From NCBI GenBank assembly GCA_025201805.1, contig MU619344.1, positions 1 through 64,000 on the forward strand: DNA of 64,000 nt, written 5' to 3'. This document shows, in pieces, positions 10,937 through 23,000 of the stretch. How positions within the stretch are numbered: the first letter of the stretch is position 1; the number at the start of each line of letters is the position of its first letter. Position numbers and translations under genes: made by a program. This stretch comes from Parasitella parasitica (taxonomy: Eukaryota; Mucoromycota; Mucoromycetes; Mucorales; Mucoraceae). The notes under the pieces were generated by a model. The model was not told where the DNA came from. It made no database searches and was given only the letters and a program-made list of their open reading frames with translations.

Positions 10937-11751
10937 TGTGTTGTATATCGAAAAAGCAAAAAATAAAATAAAATAAAAAATAATGAATAAAACTGTACAT
11001 GAGCTTTTAAATAGACTCAAGAATCCATTGGCTGATCACAAATAGCAAATAATTCGTTTGAAAGCTTGAAATGTATCAATCACATAACACACCAAAACAC
11101 TAGACGCCGTTGTATGGTACACTCTGCTATTTTGAAGCTGTTTTAAAAGATGAATACTTTCTCAAGAACTCAGAATAAGGCCAAACAATTGTGCTCAATT
11201 AACAAACCTGAGCTCTCATGAAGTTATATAAGCTGGGCACATAGAGACAAGAATATAGCTACTCTTGCTTCCAATGTTCCTTTTGTGTTCTCAGAGTTAA
11301 GCCTCAATCTATAATTTTACGAAATATATAAACTGTGTTGAGACCTACGAGCCGTCGAAAAGTAGTAAAAATTACTTGAAAGCTGTCTTTTTAGAAAAAT
11401 GCCTAAATTGATCAGAGACAAGCTCGCAGCCATCTTTTGTTTATTCATCACGAAAATACTTCTATATGATTCAACCAATATATACAATAAATATATTCCA
11501 GTATGCTCTGATTGATTTATTATATAGTATGAGTAACACTAATTTAAGCTATTCTCACAGGATTTTGGATAACAATCCCAATTCCCCCGACATAAACAAA
11601 AACAATACGAGCTTTCCTTTTTTTTTTTTCATAGTATCAAAATGACGTTTTTTTATCGAGCGCACTCTTCGCTCATACAATGGCACCTGAAGTAGTCGTG
11701 GTTTTCTTTTCCTTCTTCTTGAGTTATAAATTACTGCTCGTTGTGGTTTAT
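10937..11751. other. Divergent intergenic region before the PDAT gene
   Basis: About 0.8 kb of AT-rich DNA between two divergent genes. A short upstream ORF (ATG 11642, stop TAG 11693-11695) precedes the PDAT start. An in-frame alternative PDAT ATG lies at 11680. No TATA box could be assigned with confidence and nothing else was recognised. Confidence 0.5.
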
Positions 11752-12762
11752 ATGGCGGCTGTCAAACGAAGAAAGAGCAAGAAATCCAACAATGGCACTC
11801 TCAAAAGTGATGGGAGAGAGCTCCCCGAGGACATCATGGCAGATTCGGGTCTGCTGTTTATTGAGCCAAAAGTATTTTACAGACGCAAAAGATTTAACTT
11901 TATAGTGGGAGTTTCGGTGGGCTTACTGGCCATGTACGCTGCGTCAACTACGCCTGTTGCTCAAACGCATCTCAACAACCTGCAAGGCTATGTCATGTTG
12001 CAATTAGCAGATATTGATCTGGCAAACATATTGCCTCAGTCTTACATGGTTGATGAGTTTTTAAGCAACTTTACCAGTTTACTGAGGCCCACGCCATCTA
12101 CAGAGATATCTTTCATGCCAGCAGCCGAATACAAGTAATTTACCTTGGCGTGGTTGAAATTAGGTTTAGTCATTATGCTAACCAGTTTGCTTTTACCGCA
12201 GAGATCAGTTGGATCTAAAGCCTCACTTTCCTGTCGTAATGATACCCGGTGTAGTATCCTCTGGTTTAGAAAGTTGGTCCACTTCTGTAGGTTCAAGAAA
12301 ATATTTCCGCAAAAGGATGTGGGGTTCTATGAGTGAGTATATGCATAGTTTTACATTCCATGTGGTTGCTATGCCAACATTCTTTTATTCTATAGACATG
12401 GTTAGGTCTGTATTATTGGATAAAGAAGACTGGATGAGGAACCTCATGTTAGATCCTGTCACTGGCTTGGATCCTTCAGAGTGCAAAATTAGGGCCGTAC
12501 AGGGTGTCGAGGCCGCCGACTATTTCATCACCGGATATTGGGTGTGGGCCAAAGTGATTGAAAATTTAGCTACGATTGGATATGATACCAACTCGATGCA
12601 TTTTGCATCTTATGATTGGCGTCTATCCTTTGGTAATCTCGAAGTTCGCGACCGTTATTTCTCTCAATTGAAGGCCAAGATTGAATTTAGCAAGTTTTCC
12701 TCCGGGGGCCTTAAAGCTGTCATTGTAACGCATTCTATGGGTAAAGCACTAGAGCCATCTCG

Positions 12763-12793
<31 letters not shown>

Positions 12794-14189
12794 GTATTAA
12801 TCATATGAAATAGGAGGATCCATGTTTCCTTACTTTTTGAAATGGGCCGAAAGTAAACAAGGCGGCAATGGTGGGCCTCATTGGACAAACGATCACATTG
12901 AATCTTTTGTAAACATTGCAGGCCCTCTTTTGGGTGTTCCCAAAGCAGTGACTTCACTGATTTCGGGTGAAACGAGGGATACAATGGCTCTGGGAAGTTT
13001 CGGCGCCTTTGTCCTTGAAAAGTTCTTCTCTCGCCGCGAACGGACTCGCCTACTACGCTCTTGGATGGGTGGTTCAAGTCTGCTGCCAAAAGGCGGTCAA
13101 ACAATCTGGGGAAATAGTGAGAGTGCGCCCGATGATCAAGAAGAAGAGAAATACGAAACATTCGGTAATATGATTTCGTTTGTCCCTCATCCAGAGGGTA
13201 TAAACGAGAATTCAACAGAGACGCCTAGCTCTGCACAGGATCCCTTAATTCGCAATTATACCATTGACGGCTCATTCCAGCTGTTACTTAAAAACGCAGA
13301 TGCAAATTTCGCAAAGCAGTTGCATGCAAACTACTCATTTGGTGTAACTGCCGATCCCAAACAGTTGGACAAGAACGAGAATGACCCTACCAAATGGTCC
13401 AATCCCTTGGAGTCTCGCTTACCTAAAGGTAATGCTTTAAAATGGATATCTTGTGAGCACTTTATCTAATTCAGATTGTTTGTATGGTATTTATAGCGCC
13501 TGACATGAAAATCTATTGCATGTACGGTGTTGGCGTGCCTACTGAGCGCAGTTATTATTACGCAGTGGCAGACGAGCACTCGGAAGACAGTTGCACAAAT
13601 CACAATGGCACAGGGTGCACACATGAAGCGAGCTATGAACATGCCAAAGCTTCCTCTGTTGACGACAAAGAGGCAGACACAGTACGATCGCCTCATCTCG
13701 TAAGTAGACAAGGTCGCTTTGTCCAAATAGAATACTGACTTTGTCCTGAAAAGTACATTGATGCCAACGTCAATGATCCTATTCAACGCATCGAAACTGG
13801 CATTCGATTCTCTGATGGTGATGGTACTGTGCCTTTATTGTCACTAGGATACATGTGCTCTCCATCAGGTGCCTGGACTAAACACGCAGATCTATACAAT
13901 CCTGGGCATAGTCCGGTCATCCTTCGAGAATATATGAACGAAGCCAGCATTAGTAAATTAGATGTGCGTGGCGGTTGCAAAGCTAGCGACCATGTAGATA
14001 TCCTTGGGAATTGGGAGATGACTGTAAGTTGGAAGACGGATTACATGAACGATCAATGAGACCTAACATTCAATTTAACAGTTGGATCTTTTGCAGATTG
14101 CGTCTGGCAAGGGATATAATGTCAGCGAGAGAATAATATCTCCCATTGAAGAGCACGCAAAGAAGGTTGATTTGAACAAGCTTGATTAA
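11752..14189 (+). CDS. LRO1: Phospholipid:diacylglycerol acyltransferase (Lro1/PDAT-like)
   Basis: Seven exons (11752-12134, 12202-12332, 12396-12740, 12814-13428, 13497-13699, 13754-14023, 14082-14189) encode 684 residues, close to yeast Lro1 (661). A basic N-terminus is followed by one membrane segment (FIVGVSVGLLAMYAAS) and a lumenal LCAT-type hydrolase domain: HFPVVMIPGVVSSGLESW with a lid region, YFRKRMWGS, the nucleophile Ser285 in THSMGG, the acid in SDGDGTVPLL and the His in ASDHVDILG. The enzyme moves an acyl chain from phospholipid to diacylglycerol, making storage triacylglycerol at the ER. The first Gly of the usual GHSMG elbow is Thr here; plant PDATs also vary at this place. Exon 4 begins directly after a 73-bp intron containing A26. 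An ATG at 11680 is an alternative start adding 24 hydrophobic residues. Confidence 0.93.
12763..12788 (+). repeat. A26 homopolymer inside PDAT intron 3
   Basis: An uninterrupted run of 26 A lies in the 73-bp intron between the two halves of the catalytic Ser elbow. It is on the sense strand, so it is not a polypyrimidine tract. Its true length is uncertain because such runs are error-prone in assemblies. Confidence 0.9.
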
Positions 14190-14297
14190 TCAATAAACAA
14201 AATTACGCTGCTAATGTGTCTATATCACTTTATTGTTACTTGATATTTACCAAATCGCACTTGTGTGTGTGTAGACACTCATAGAAAATCTGCCTAT

Positions 14298-14973
14298 TTA
14301 ATTTCCATAGTAGGCTTGTTGCTGTTGTGGAGGCTGGTTTTGAGCATAAAGAAATGCTTCTAGCGGTTTCATCGAAGGGTTCATTGGAGCAGATGGATCT
14401 TCATTGGATCTACCTTGCAAGACATTTAATAAAGAATTTCTACGCATGTTGTCATTTATGACAGGCGGTGATTGTGGCTGTTGTTGCTTGAGTAATTCCT
14501 CGACAAAAGAAGCGCGAAGAGTCTTCTCAGGTTGGCCAAGTTCTTGATCAGCCTGAGGATCAGTTAACTGTAGCTGTTGTAAAAGATCAGCGGCCTTTTG
14601 TTGTGGTTCTGGGTTTTGCTGTTGTTGCTGATATTGAGCCTTTGCAGTAAATAGTTGATCAAGTACGTCATTAGTAGGCTGAGGAGGTTGATGTTCTGGA
14701 TGCGGTTGGGATACAGCAGGAGAAGCTGCAAAATCGTTACTAGCTTTCTTGACATTTACGCCCAGCAGAGATTTAAGAGAGGATGCAGGATCTTTAGACT
14801 TATTAGAAGGAGAAGATGGTGTCGCTGTTGAAGACTGTGTTGCTGGCTGTGGTTGCCCTGGTGCTCGAGGACGAGGAGATGCAGACCCCTTTGTTTTACC
14901 ATCCTTTTTCAGTGTCTTTTTACGTAGGTTTACGTAATGACCTAACATTCTATAAAAAAAAAAAAAAAAAAAA

Positions 14974-15030
<57 letters not shown>

Positions 15031-16028
15031 TCCATACTTCATGAATGGAACAACCATGTAAAACCTATAAGGTCCAGATTTGACATAATTCAAGCTTCCG
15101 TTTCCAGGCTTTGGTTCTGTTGCTTTGTATGTAGGTAAATCGTCTAATTTAATCCAGGATATTTGCTGTATTATCTTGGAGGTCAACAATTCAGATTGCA
15201 AATTGCTGCAGCTTATAAGCAACTTACACTGATTTCTTTTCTAGTTCTCGGTATGAATTGCGTGTCTTCAGGAACGCCTTGAATGATATATAACCGAATG
15301 CGTTGCTCACGCATAGTCAGCTCAATGTAATCTGGCTTTTTTAATAAAGGCTCAATATCGTAGCCGGTTTCCTCCAAAACCTAGATAAGCAAAAGGCACA
15401 TTGTCAGCAAACACACCCTCTGTAGGTCGATACCAGCACCTGCCTCTCTTATCGCACAGCAATCGTATTCTTCGTCTTGGTTGATTTTGCCTTTGGGGAA
15501 TCCCCAGCCTGATTTGGAGCTCCAGCCCTTCACCAAAACGCATTTATCAAGGCTAGTGTTGAGAATAATGGCACCGCAAACAGGGATACGGAAACGGTAT
15601 TGCATAAAATCAGCATAAGCACGCTCATGCTCATGTGCCCATTGATGTAACAGAGGGCAATGCTTGAATAGTGCGCAAAAGTTAAGGAAATGATCAAGAT
15701 TTGGAAAACGTTAGTAAAATGGACAGCATAAATCATCATTAAAAACAAAAAGGATATTTTTCGCAGAAAATGTCTTTAGCTGGAAAGAAGGTAGTTCTGG
15801 CCGTAATTCTCTAATAAAATCTTCATAAAACCAATGGGCCTGCTCCACTTGAAAGCAAATACGTTCAACAGATGAAAGTTCTGCCTCGGGAACGTTGATA
15901 ATGAAACGACTAAAATTGGATATTTTTAGTTGTTCGTCTGCCATTTGGTTGCAGAGCGGTTAATACCTTGATAAATCGTCTAGGATTTCTTCAAAAGTAG
16001 CACTGACAAATACCGCACTAGCTTGCAT
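14298..16028 (-). CDS. DCP2: mRNA-decapping enzyme Dcp2
   Basis: Six exons (16028-15967, 15909-15747, 15662-15444, 15380-15228, 15165-15038, 14949-14298) give 458 residues. The N-terminal domain reads SRFIINVPEAELSSVERICF, then FQVEQAHWFYEDFIRE and HCPLLHQWAHEHERAYADF; the Nudix domain follows with FPKGKINQDEEYDCCAIREV and LEETGYD (residues ~133-155, catalytic Glu residues present), then Box B-like QISWIKLDDLPTY and RFYMVVPFMK. The C-terminal third is Gln/Pro-rich and disordered. Dcp2 hydrolyses the m7G cap of mRNA with Dcp1 in cytoplasmic P-bodies. Intron 3 starts with GC rather than GT (15443-15442), required to keep the Nudix box; intron 5 is almost wholly poly-T. The 5' ends of DCP2 and the release-factor gene are only 195 bp apart. 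Confidence 0.93.
14954..15028 (-). repeat. Poly-A/T tract (A23-TT-A50) in a DCP2 intron
   Basis: On the plus strand the segment is 23 A, two T, then 50 A. On the DCP2 coding strand it is a T-tract filling about 75 of the 88 bp of intron 5 (14950-15037), immediately ahead of the TATAG acceptor. It could act as an extreme polypyrimidine tract. Its length may be affected by assembly. Confidence 0.9.
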
Positions 16029-16223
16029 TATTGCCCTATATATGTAAGTGAAAGAACTGCAGTAGTGGAGAGCTCGCGAGAAATTGTTTAATGACTTGAC
16101 GAGTACGCAATGGTTCTTGTGCGGCTCTACAAAGTCTTCTGCCATTGTGACTTGAACGCTAATTATGGTCCCCCACAACATGTCAACTGGAAGTCTTTAT
16201 TGACCCCTTGTTTACATTGTAAA

Positions 16224-17436
16224 ATGTTCAAAAGAGTTATCGGTCAAATCTCAAGATATTCTACGAAGGGTACGTCGAATAACTGCTACAATACATGAAC
16301 GATCCAAAAATTAACAGCACAGACTAGTAACCCCCGTGACATTGCAATCCAGCAGAATCACACCTCCATTGGAGAAAAAATTACAAGCACTCTCACAACG
16401 CCATGACAGTTTATTATCACAACTGAGTAGCAACAGCCTTAGCCCATCTGATCTCACAAATGCATCAAAAGAGCTGGCCCAATTGACATCACCCAAGGCA
16501 TTGTTTGAGGAGTGGATGAAAAATCGCATCGATCTCGCTGAATTACAACAGTTACTGTCTGCTAGCCAAGACAATGACGACATGATAGAGCTCGCTAAAG
16601 AGGAATATACTGATATTATGGACCGTATCCAAAAAGTAGAGAAAGATTTGATTACTGAATTAGCACCGAAAGATACAGCAGATGATGCAAGCGCCATTCT
16701 AGAAATTCGGTCTGGCGCTGGTGGAGATGAAGCATCCATTTTCTCGGCAGATATGGCTCGCATGTATGAACGATTTGCGCAGTTGCAACGTTGGAAATGG
16801 GAGGTACTTTCGAAATCGGACGAAACTGGCAATAAAGGGCTCAAGGATATTACAGTCAACATTGCCGGCAAGAATGTGTTTGGCCTACTCAAATACGAAT
16901 CAGGCGTCCATCGAGTCCAACGAGTGCCTGCCACTGAAGCACAGGGCAGAATCCATACATCAACAGTGACAGTTGCCATCTTGGCTCAGCCTACCGAGGT
17001 GGATATTCAAATCAAGGAGTCTGATCTCAAGATTGATGTGTATCGGGCATCCGGTGCTGGAGGTCAACATGTGAATACAACAGACAGTGCTGTCAGAATG
17101 ACACACATTCCAACTGGTCTAGTCGTTGCCATGCAAGATGAACGATCACAACACAAAAACAAACTCAAAGCACTCAAAGTACTCCGAGCCAAAGTATTTG
17201 AGCAAGAGAGGCTGAAAACACAGAATGAAAGAAGAGACTCTCGGAACAAACAGATCGGTACTGGCGATCGGTCTGAAAAGATCAGAACTTACAATTACCC
17301 TCAAAGCCGTGTTACAGATCATAGAATCAACTTGACTTTATATGAGTTGGAGCAAATCATCTCTGGCGAGGCGCTTATGCATGTCATTGAGCCATTACAA
17401 GAATATTACTTGGCAGAATCGTTACTAGACGAATAG
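16224..17436 (+). CDS. MRF1: Mitochondrial peptide chain release factor 1
   Basis: Two exons, 16224-16269 and 16328-17436, with a 58-bp intron, give 384 residues. The short first exon (MFKRVIGQISRYST) looks like a mitochondrial presequence, being basic and hydroxylated with no acidic residue. The body is a class I RF1: an N-terminal helical domain, EIRSGAGGDEASIF, the RF1 codon-reading tripeptide PAT (residues ~216-218 in HRVQRVPATE), and the catalytic GGQ (260-262, in SGAGGQHVNTTDSA). PAT, not SPF, marks it as an RF1 reading UAA/UAG. GGQ enters the ribosomal peptidyl-transferase centre and releases the peptide. The acceptor used (ACTAG, ending at 16327) is the one that keeps frame; an AG nine bases upstream of it does not. 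Confidence 0.93.
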
Positions 17437-17715
17437 ATTTTACATGATGGCTAATGAACGGAGCTACGTCAGTACAAAATAACCTGAATCTTGACAATAA
17501 AGATGGGCAGTAGAGTCCAACCACACTAAAATGAGGTTCGATATTTAGAGTTTTATTTACGGATTTATTGGCATTTATAAAATAAAAGCTGATATGTAAA
17601 GTGAAACAGCATGATTGAAATAGAGATCATAGTAGGTATGATGTGTGTGTATGATAATGATGTCAGGTTGTTGAGATATTTACATTAGTGTTATTTACTG
17701 TGGCGATAAGGATGT

Positions 17716-19980
17716 TTAAAAAGAGCTCATGGCAGAATCAGGTTTATCTCGAAATGAATGCCCCCCTGTTGCTTGTTCGTATAGTATATTCTCCATGAAT
17801 TCACCTTGTTCTTTCAGAGACTGCGTACATAATCATTAGCTTTGAAACACTCTGTAACAACTATAGCGACTTACATCACGAGCCAATAAAGAGTTGGTCA
17901 ACATAGTCTCCCGTCTTTCCAGCTGCTTTCTTAGCTGCTGGTTTATTTCCACCTGCTCCTGCAATTTTTTCTTTTCCAGTTCCAACTCTTTGCCACGATC
18001 TTCCATTTCTTTTCGTAATGCATAATTCAATTTGGTCAAAATATCGGCTTTATCAAGGTGCCCTGATTTCTTATTTTCGTCTAGGAGCGCAGCGAGATAA
18101 TCGTTTTCATGGGTGGAGGCAATCAACTTTTGCTTCAATAAACGTACTTGCTCCGTTTGTTTGATTAGCTGCTCCGATGCTTTACGGTGCTCACGTTTGG
18201 CTTCTTTCAAGGTTGCTTCTAATGCTTGTGAATATTCACTGTCGTCGTTATTAGACCGGTTCCGCTCTTGCAGCCCTTGGAGTTCTAGCAGCTCTCGATA
18301 TTTCTCCTGCAATTCATCCATTTCTTCTTGTAGCAGTTCTCGCTCTCTTTGCATCGTGTCTGTCTTTTGCTCGAAATTACCTTCCATAGTGGCCATGCGC
18401 ACCTCTCTATCCCGGATCGTAACAATTAATTCATTGTATTGCTTCTCAAGCAGTTCTTCGCACTCTCTCTTTGTGTCCTCGATTTCCAATGCCAGACTCT
18501 GGTTTTCCTCATCCTTCTTTTTGAGTTCCTCTTGAGTTTTGGCTACATGTTCTTCGAAGGCTTCAATATCGTTGTCATGGGATTCATTGACTGATTTGAG
18601 CTCGTTCTTCAGAATCTCCATTTCTTCTTCCAGCTGGCTGATGCGCTCATCTGATTGCTGCGAATCTCTGCCCCGTTCGTTTTCTTTTTTTTCCAGATGA
18701 GATAGCAACTTGACCACTTCTGCTTCGAGTGCTTCAATCTCCTGCTCACGATCTTGTGTTTCGTTTAGTAATTCCTCGTTTTCATCTTCGTATTGACGGA
18801 CAGTCTCTATCAAAGTGCCCATGTTTTCATTGTTCACTCTTAAATCCTCATTCTCTTCCAGCAGCTGATCACATTCATTTGCCTTATTTCGCAATTGTTG
18901 TTTTGTTTCTTGCAAATTGCGGTTGAACTGATCCAATTCAAGCTTCAGACTATGAATATGCTTTTTTTTCTCCTGCAAATCCTGCACAAGATTATCGTTT
19001 CTCTCTTTTTCCATTTGGAGCTCATTTTCAAGCTGCCTGTTTAATTTTGTATTCTTGGCAATGACAGCATCCCTGTCTGCTAATATCGATTTCAACAAAT
19101 GATCGTCTGACGGACTGTTGCTGTTGTTATTGTTGTTGTTGTTGTTGTAGCGGCTGGACTGCTGGATCATTCGTTGTTGCTCTTCAATCTTTAATTTGGC
19201 CTGTCTGTATTTTCGTGACAAATCCTGATAATCCTCACTGCTGCTGGTGCTAGTGGAGGACGAGAAATCCGCCTGAGCACTGGGGTTTCTGGATCGAACA
19301 GCAGACCGTAGCTTGACGTTTTCAGATGTTACATTGGCCAGCAGTCGGCTCAAATTGTCATTTTCATCATGGAATTGCTCCGCATCTGCCTTTAGTCGCT
19401 CCAACTCCTGTTTCTCTTCCTCTGTCATGCCATGCTGTTTTGTGCATGGTTGATTCTTCAATGTATCCAGACCTTCGTTTAGTTCCAGGATGATGGTCTT
19501 GTACCTCTTTAGCTCTTGTGTGATTTTCTGGATTGTCTCTTTGAGATGAATGTTCTAATGAAATCGTTTAGTAAAGCAGTAGCATTGTATTTTACTTAGT
19601 TTGCGGACCTCTTTCAGCGCATTGTCGATACTATCGGTCGACATACCATTGAGCCGCTGCTCATAAAAGTACAAGCTTAGTCTTAGTTCAAAATTTTCCT
19701 TTTTCAAGCTATCCATTGTCTGCATGGCTGCCGTTAATTTCCTCCAAAAAAAAAAAAAAAAATTAAGGTAAAATACACCTACATTTTCCTGGTGTTTCAT
19801 CGCAAAAGAGCCATTTCCAACGTAATCTTTGGGCTTCAAGGTTGGTGATTCAGAAATGTCCTCAAGCTCAGGCCTTTTGTTCTTGAGGGACAGCGGTGAC
19901 ACCGAGAGTTGCCTGGATGTATGGATGTCTTCTATTAGTGAGACGTTTGTCGTCGACATCTCATCATCAAAGCGGCTCAT
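17716..19980 (-). CDS. Centrosomin N-motif (Cnn_1N) coiled-coil protein, Mto1-like
   Basis: Four exons (19980-19779, 19727-19609, 19554-17875, 17820-17716) encode 701 residues. A Ser/Thr-rich N-terminus precedes a Cnn_1N motif at ~70-125: DSLKKENFELRLSLYFYEQR, then KEVNIHLKETIQKITQEL after splicing. This motif is the gamma-tubulin-complex binding region of centrosomin, CDK5RAP2 and fission-yeast Mto1. The rest is nearly continuous heptad coiled coil, rich in Glu, Gln and Lys. The likely role is recruiting gamma-tubulin complexes to spindle pole bodies or other microtubule-organising centres. The first intron is the least certain: the in-frame choice uses GTAG|GTGTAT and GGCAG, placing the T17 tract upstream of the acceptor. 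The gene lies 105 bp downstream of the dynein heavy-chain stop, same strand. Confidence 0.8.
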
Positions 19981-20085
19981 TGTTGTTATTGCAAAACGGA
20001 AAAAGGAAAAGAAAAAAAAAAGAGAAAGAGTTGTTATTCTGAGGTTAAATACGATATTTATTGGTAGATTTTTAAGGAGTGAAAA

Positions 20086-23000
20086 TTAGAAGGAAATCAC
20101 CAAAGCAACAGCCCTTTGAGGGATTCTGTCTTTTTCGTCAGAATTGGCAGGTACAGAAATAGTAAACAGCAGTTCATTTCTATCAGAATTGAGATATACT
20201 GGCAGCTCAACCAGATTCTGAGCTTCTTGTACTTGATCTGTTTTTCTGATCCATCGAATTGCAATTGGAGGAAGCTTGCTGGTGGGATTTGATGTTAGGC
20301 GGATTTCATTGTCCTGCCATTTGCCACCCTCCATCTTCATGCCGCGAATGCGGTATCCCTGAGTTTGCTTGGAATCTCCAATGTCGACATTCAGCACAAG
20401 TTCTTCCAAAGACCACTTGAATTTCTGTGCAGTTGCTTGTCTCGTGGCTGTAACATACGCTTCAGGAGTAAAGAGACTACCTATAGATATCTCCACTTGA
20501 TCAAATGATGACTCCTGGGCCAAGGATTCAACTTGCTCCAAGCGCAATTTGAGATCTGCAAGCCATGCATTGAGAGATATGCTCTTGGGAACCTTGTATC
20601 GCTTCCAATGATCAGGAATCAGTCCCTTGTTCAACCAACTCATCAACTGGCGTAAATGATTTGTTTGCTTGAGTTCTCCAACACACACCTTTTGTAATTG
20701 AGTCAAGTCTTCGCGGATAATGCCAAGCAGCTTACGAGCAATCTGATTCTCGCGCTCAAAGAATCTGAACAGCGGGTCCATAATACCAGAGCTATCGCGT
20801 TGCATGATCTTGATGTGGGTTGGCAGCAAGGTCAACCAGTTGGTGATAGATGTATTCAACGCACGCATCCAGGCAGGCTGAGTATTGTTGGCAACTTGCT
20901 TCGTATTCGAGCCACCGTTGGCAGCACCTGCGTCTTGAGAATAGGCGGTTTCATCGTCATCACTGAGACTCTTCATCTTGCGAACCTTGGAGAGCATATT
21001 ATTACCCTTCAGTGTCAACAGCACTCGCTCAGCATTCGAGGGTAAACCAAGCCAGGTAGGGGGTTCACGATCCGGTAGCTTGCCAACCCATTCCGTAAAC
21101 TGCTCCATCTTGGTTCCATCAGGCACGACAATGGACTTGTCGTTTTCACCATTGCCCTTGACAAGCTCGAAATCGATATCATAACACTCTGGCGTGAATA
21201 AAGCATTGACAAACGAGTCCAAAAGACGCTGATCGTATTCATTATCAATGCGACCACCATAGATAGACTGTTTCAAGAGGGAGCGGATGGCATCCCAGGG
21301 GATCTTTTCAGGAGAAATGTTGGCTCTACCACCAGACGCAGTATCCAGCCACTTGTCAATCGTGTTGAACGCACAATCTTGATCGGAGTCATTGAATTCA
21401 TACACCTTGGTCCAACCCAAAGGAACATAACGAAGACGCTCCTGCACAACAGCATGCAGCCAGGCCAACATAAAGTAGAGGCGAGCTCGTTCGCTGGGGC
21501 CACGAGATAAGCGGGAAGGAGGGATACTGCCGAGGGATTCCTGGAGATTGGCCTTGATTCCTGGAGGCGGTTCAAACATCAGGATGCGAGACATTCGCAG
21601 CAAATTGACGGGAACTTTGGGGTTTGTTTCCATCGTCAAGAAGAGTCTGAAGCTGCGGTGAGGCTTCATGCTGTGCAATTTCTTTTCAAGCTGGCCGAGC
21701 CACGAAGGAGCCAGGTGCACGTTCTTCAACATGACCCAATTGCCAGACTTGATAGCAGTGGAAATAGCTTGATCTGCCAGAGCAAAACCTTCTGCTGAAC
21801 CCATGGCAACAGACGTGCAGCGCATATTGGACTCGGAAACCAGGTTGTCGACACGGTAACTGGCATCGTAACCAGGGACCGAGCAAAGAGCCAAAGGAGT
21901 CGAGCTGCCCACTTCATCATTGACAACTTGCTGCAGGTTCAACTCACCCGTGTTCATAAAATCAGCGTCAAAGATTTCAGCAGCAAAGATGGATGTAGCA
22001 GGCAAAAGACGATCTGCTCTAAAGCATTTGATAACCAACATTTTACGAAGAGAATCCAGTGAACCTAGCCATGCATGTTATAAACAACGCTTTCAGCGCA
22101 ATATATATATATATATATATAGATACTTACGGTTACTTCCAGCACCTTCCCAACATAATGGCACCACTGTTTCAGGTTGATTGTGCTCAATAAAGACTCT
22201 CCAGTCATTCTCGTTTGCAATGATATAATCCACCATCTTGTTGAAGCAAGCCAAAGCCGTGAACTCCTTGATGCGTTGAGCTGTTTCGTCAGTAATAAAG
22301 TCGGGCAAGCCCATACTAGCAGCGGTTAGCGTAGATCCAACTACAGCGTCGCCACCGCTCAGAAGAAAATCGTATTCAGTTTCGTCCATGTTTTCCTGAG
22401 AGCCACGGATGCGAATTTGACAGAGCAATACAGCATACATGGTGTAGTCCTCGTGTACCAGTGTGCGAGAGGCGCGCTTGTAAGCTGCAGAGAACAAATC
22501 GTGGGATAAGATTTCCAAACGCTCAGTAGGATCAGTTATGCCCTTCAAGTTGGGATTAGCATGGATCACATATTCAAAGATCTCGTAAAAGAAGTCAAGA
22601 GAGAACTGGTAAAAGTGGTTCACCAGATTGAGCTGCTCCATGGCAAAAAAGATGGAGCTACAAGCATGGGCCAATGGAGTGTAGATGGCAGTTGTCTGCT
22701 CGACTTCTTGCATCACAGTGTTGGTTTCATCTACCTTGCGAGTGATTTCAGCTGCTTCCTTCTTGAGCGTTTCCAGCGTATCAATCACCTTATCATCGTC
22801 CAAAATGTTACCCTTGGACTCATTCAATGCTTGAAGCAGCGACTTTTCCAGATGGCGAAGCTTGAGCTGGAACTCACCCTGCAGTTTGATCAAATCCGTT
22901 CTCTTTTGATCCACGTCAGGTCTCTCGGCCTTCAGTACCTTGTTCAAACACTGGCTCTGCAAACTGCCGCGGGTGACAGTAAAGTTGACAAATGTAACGC

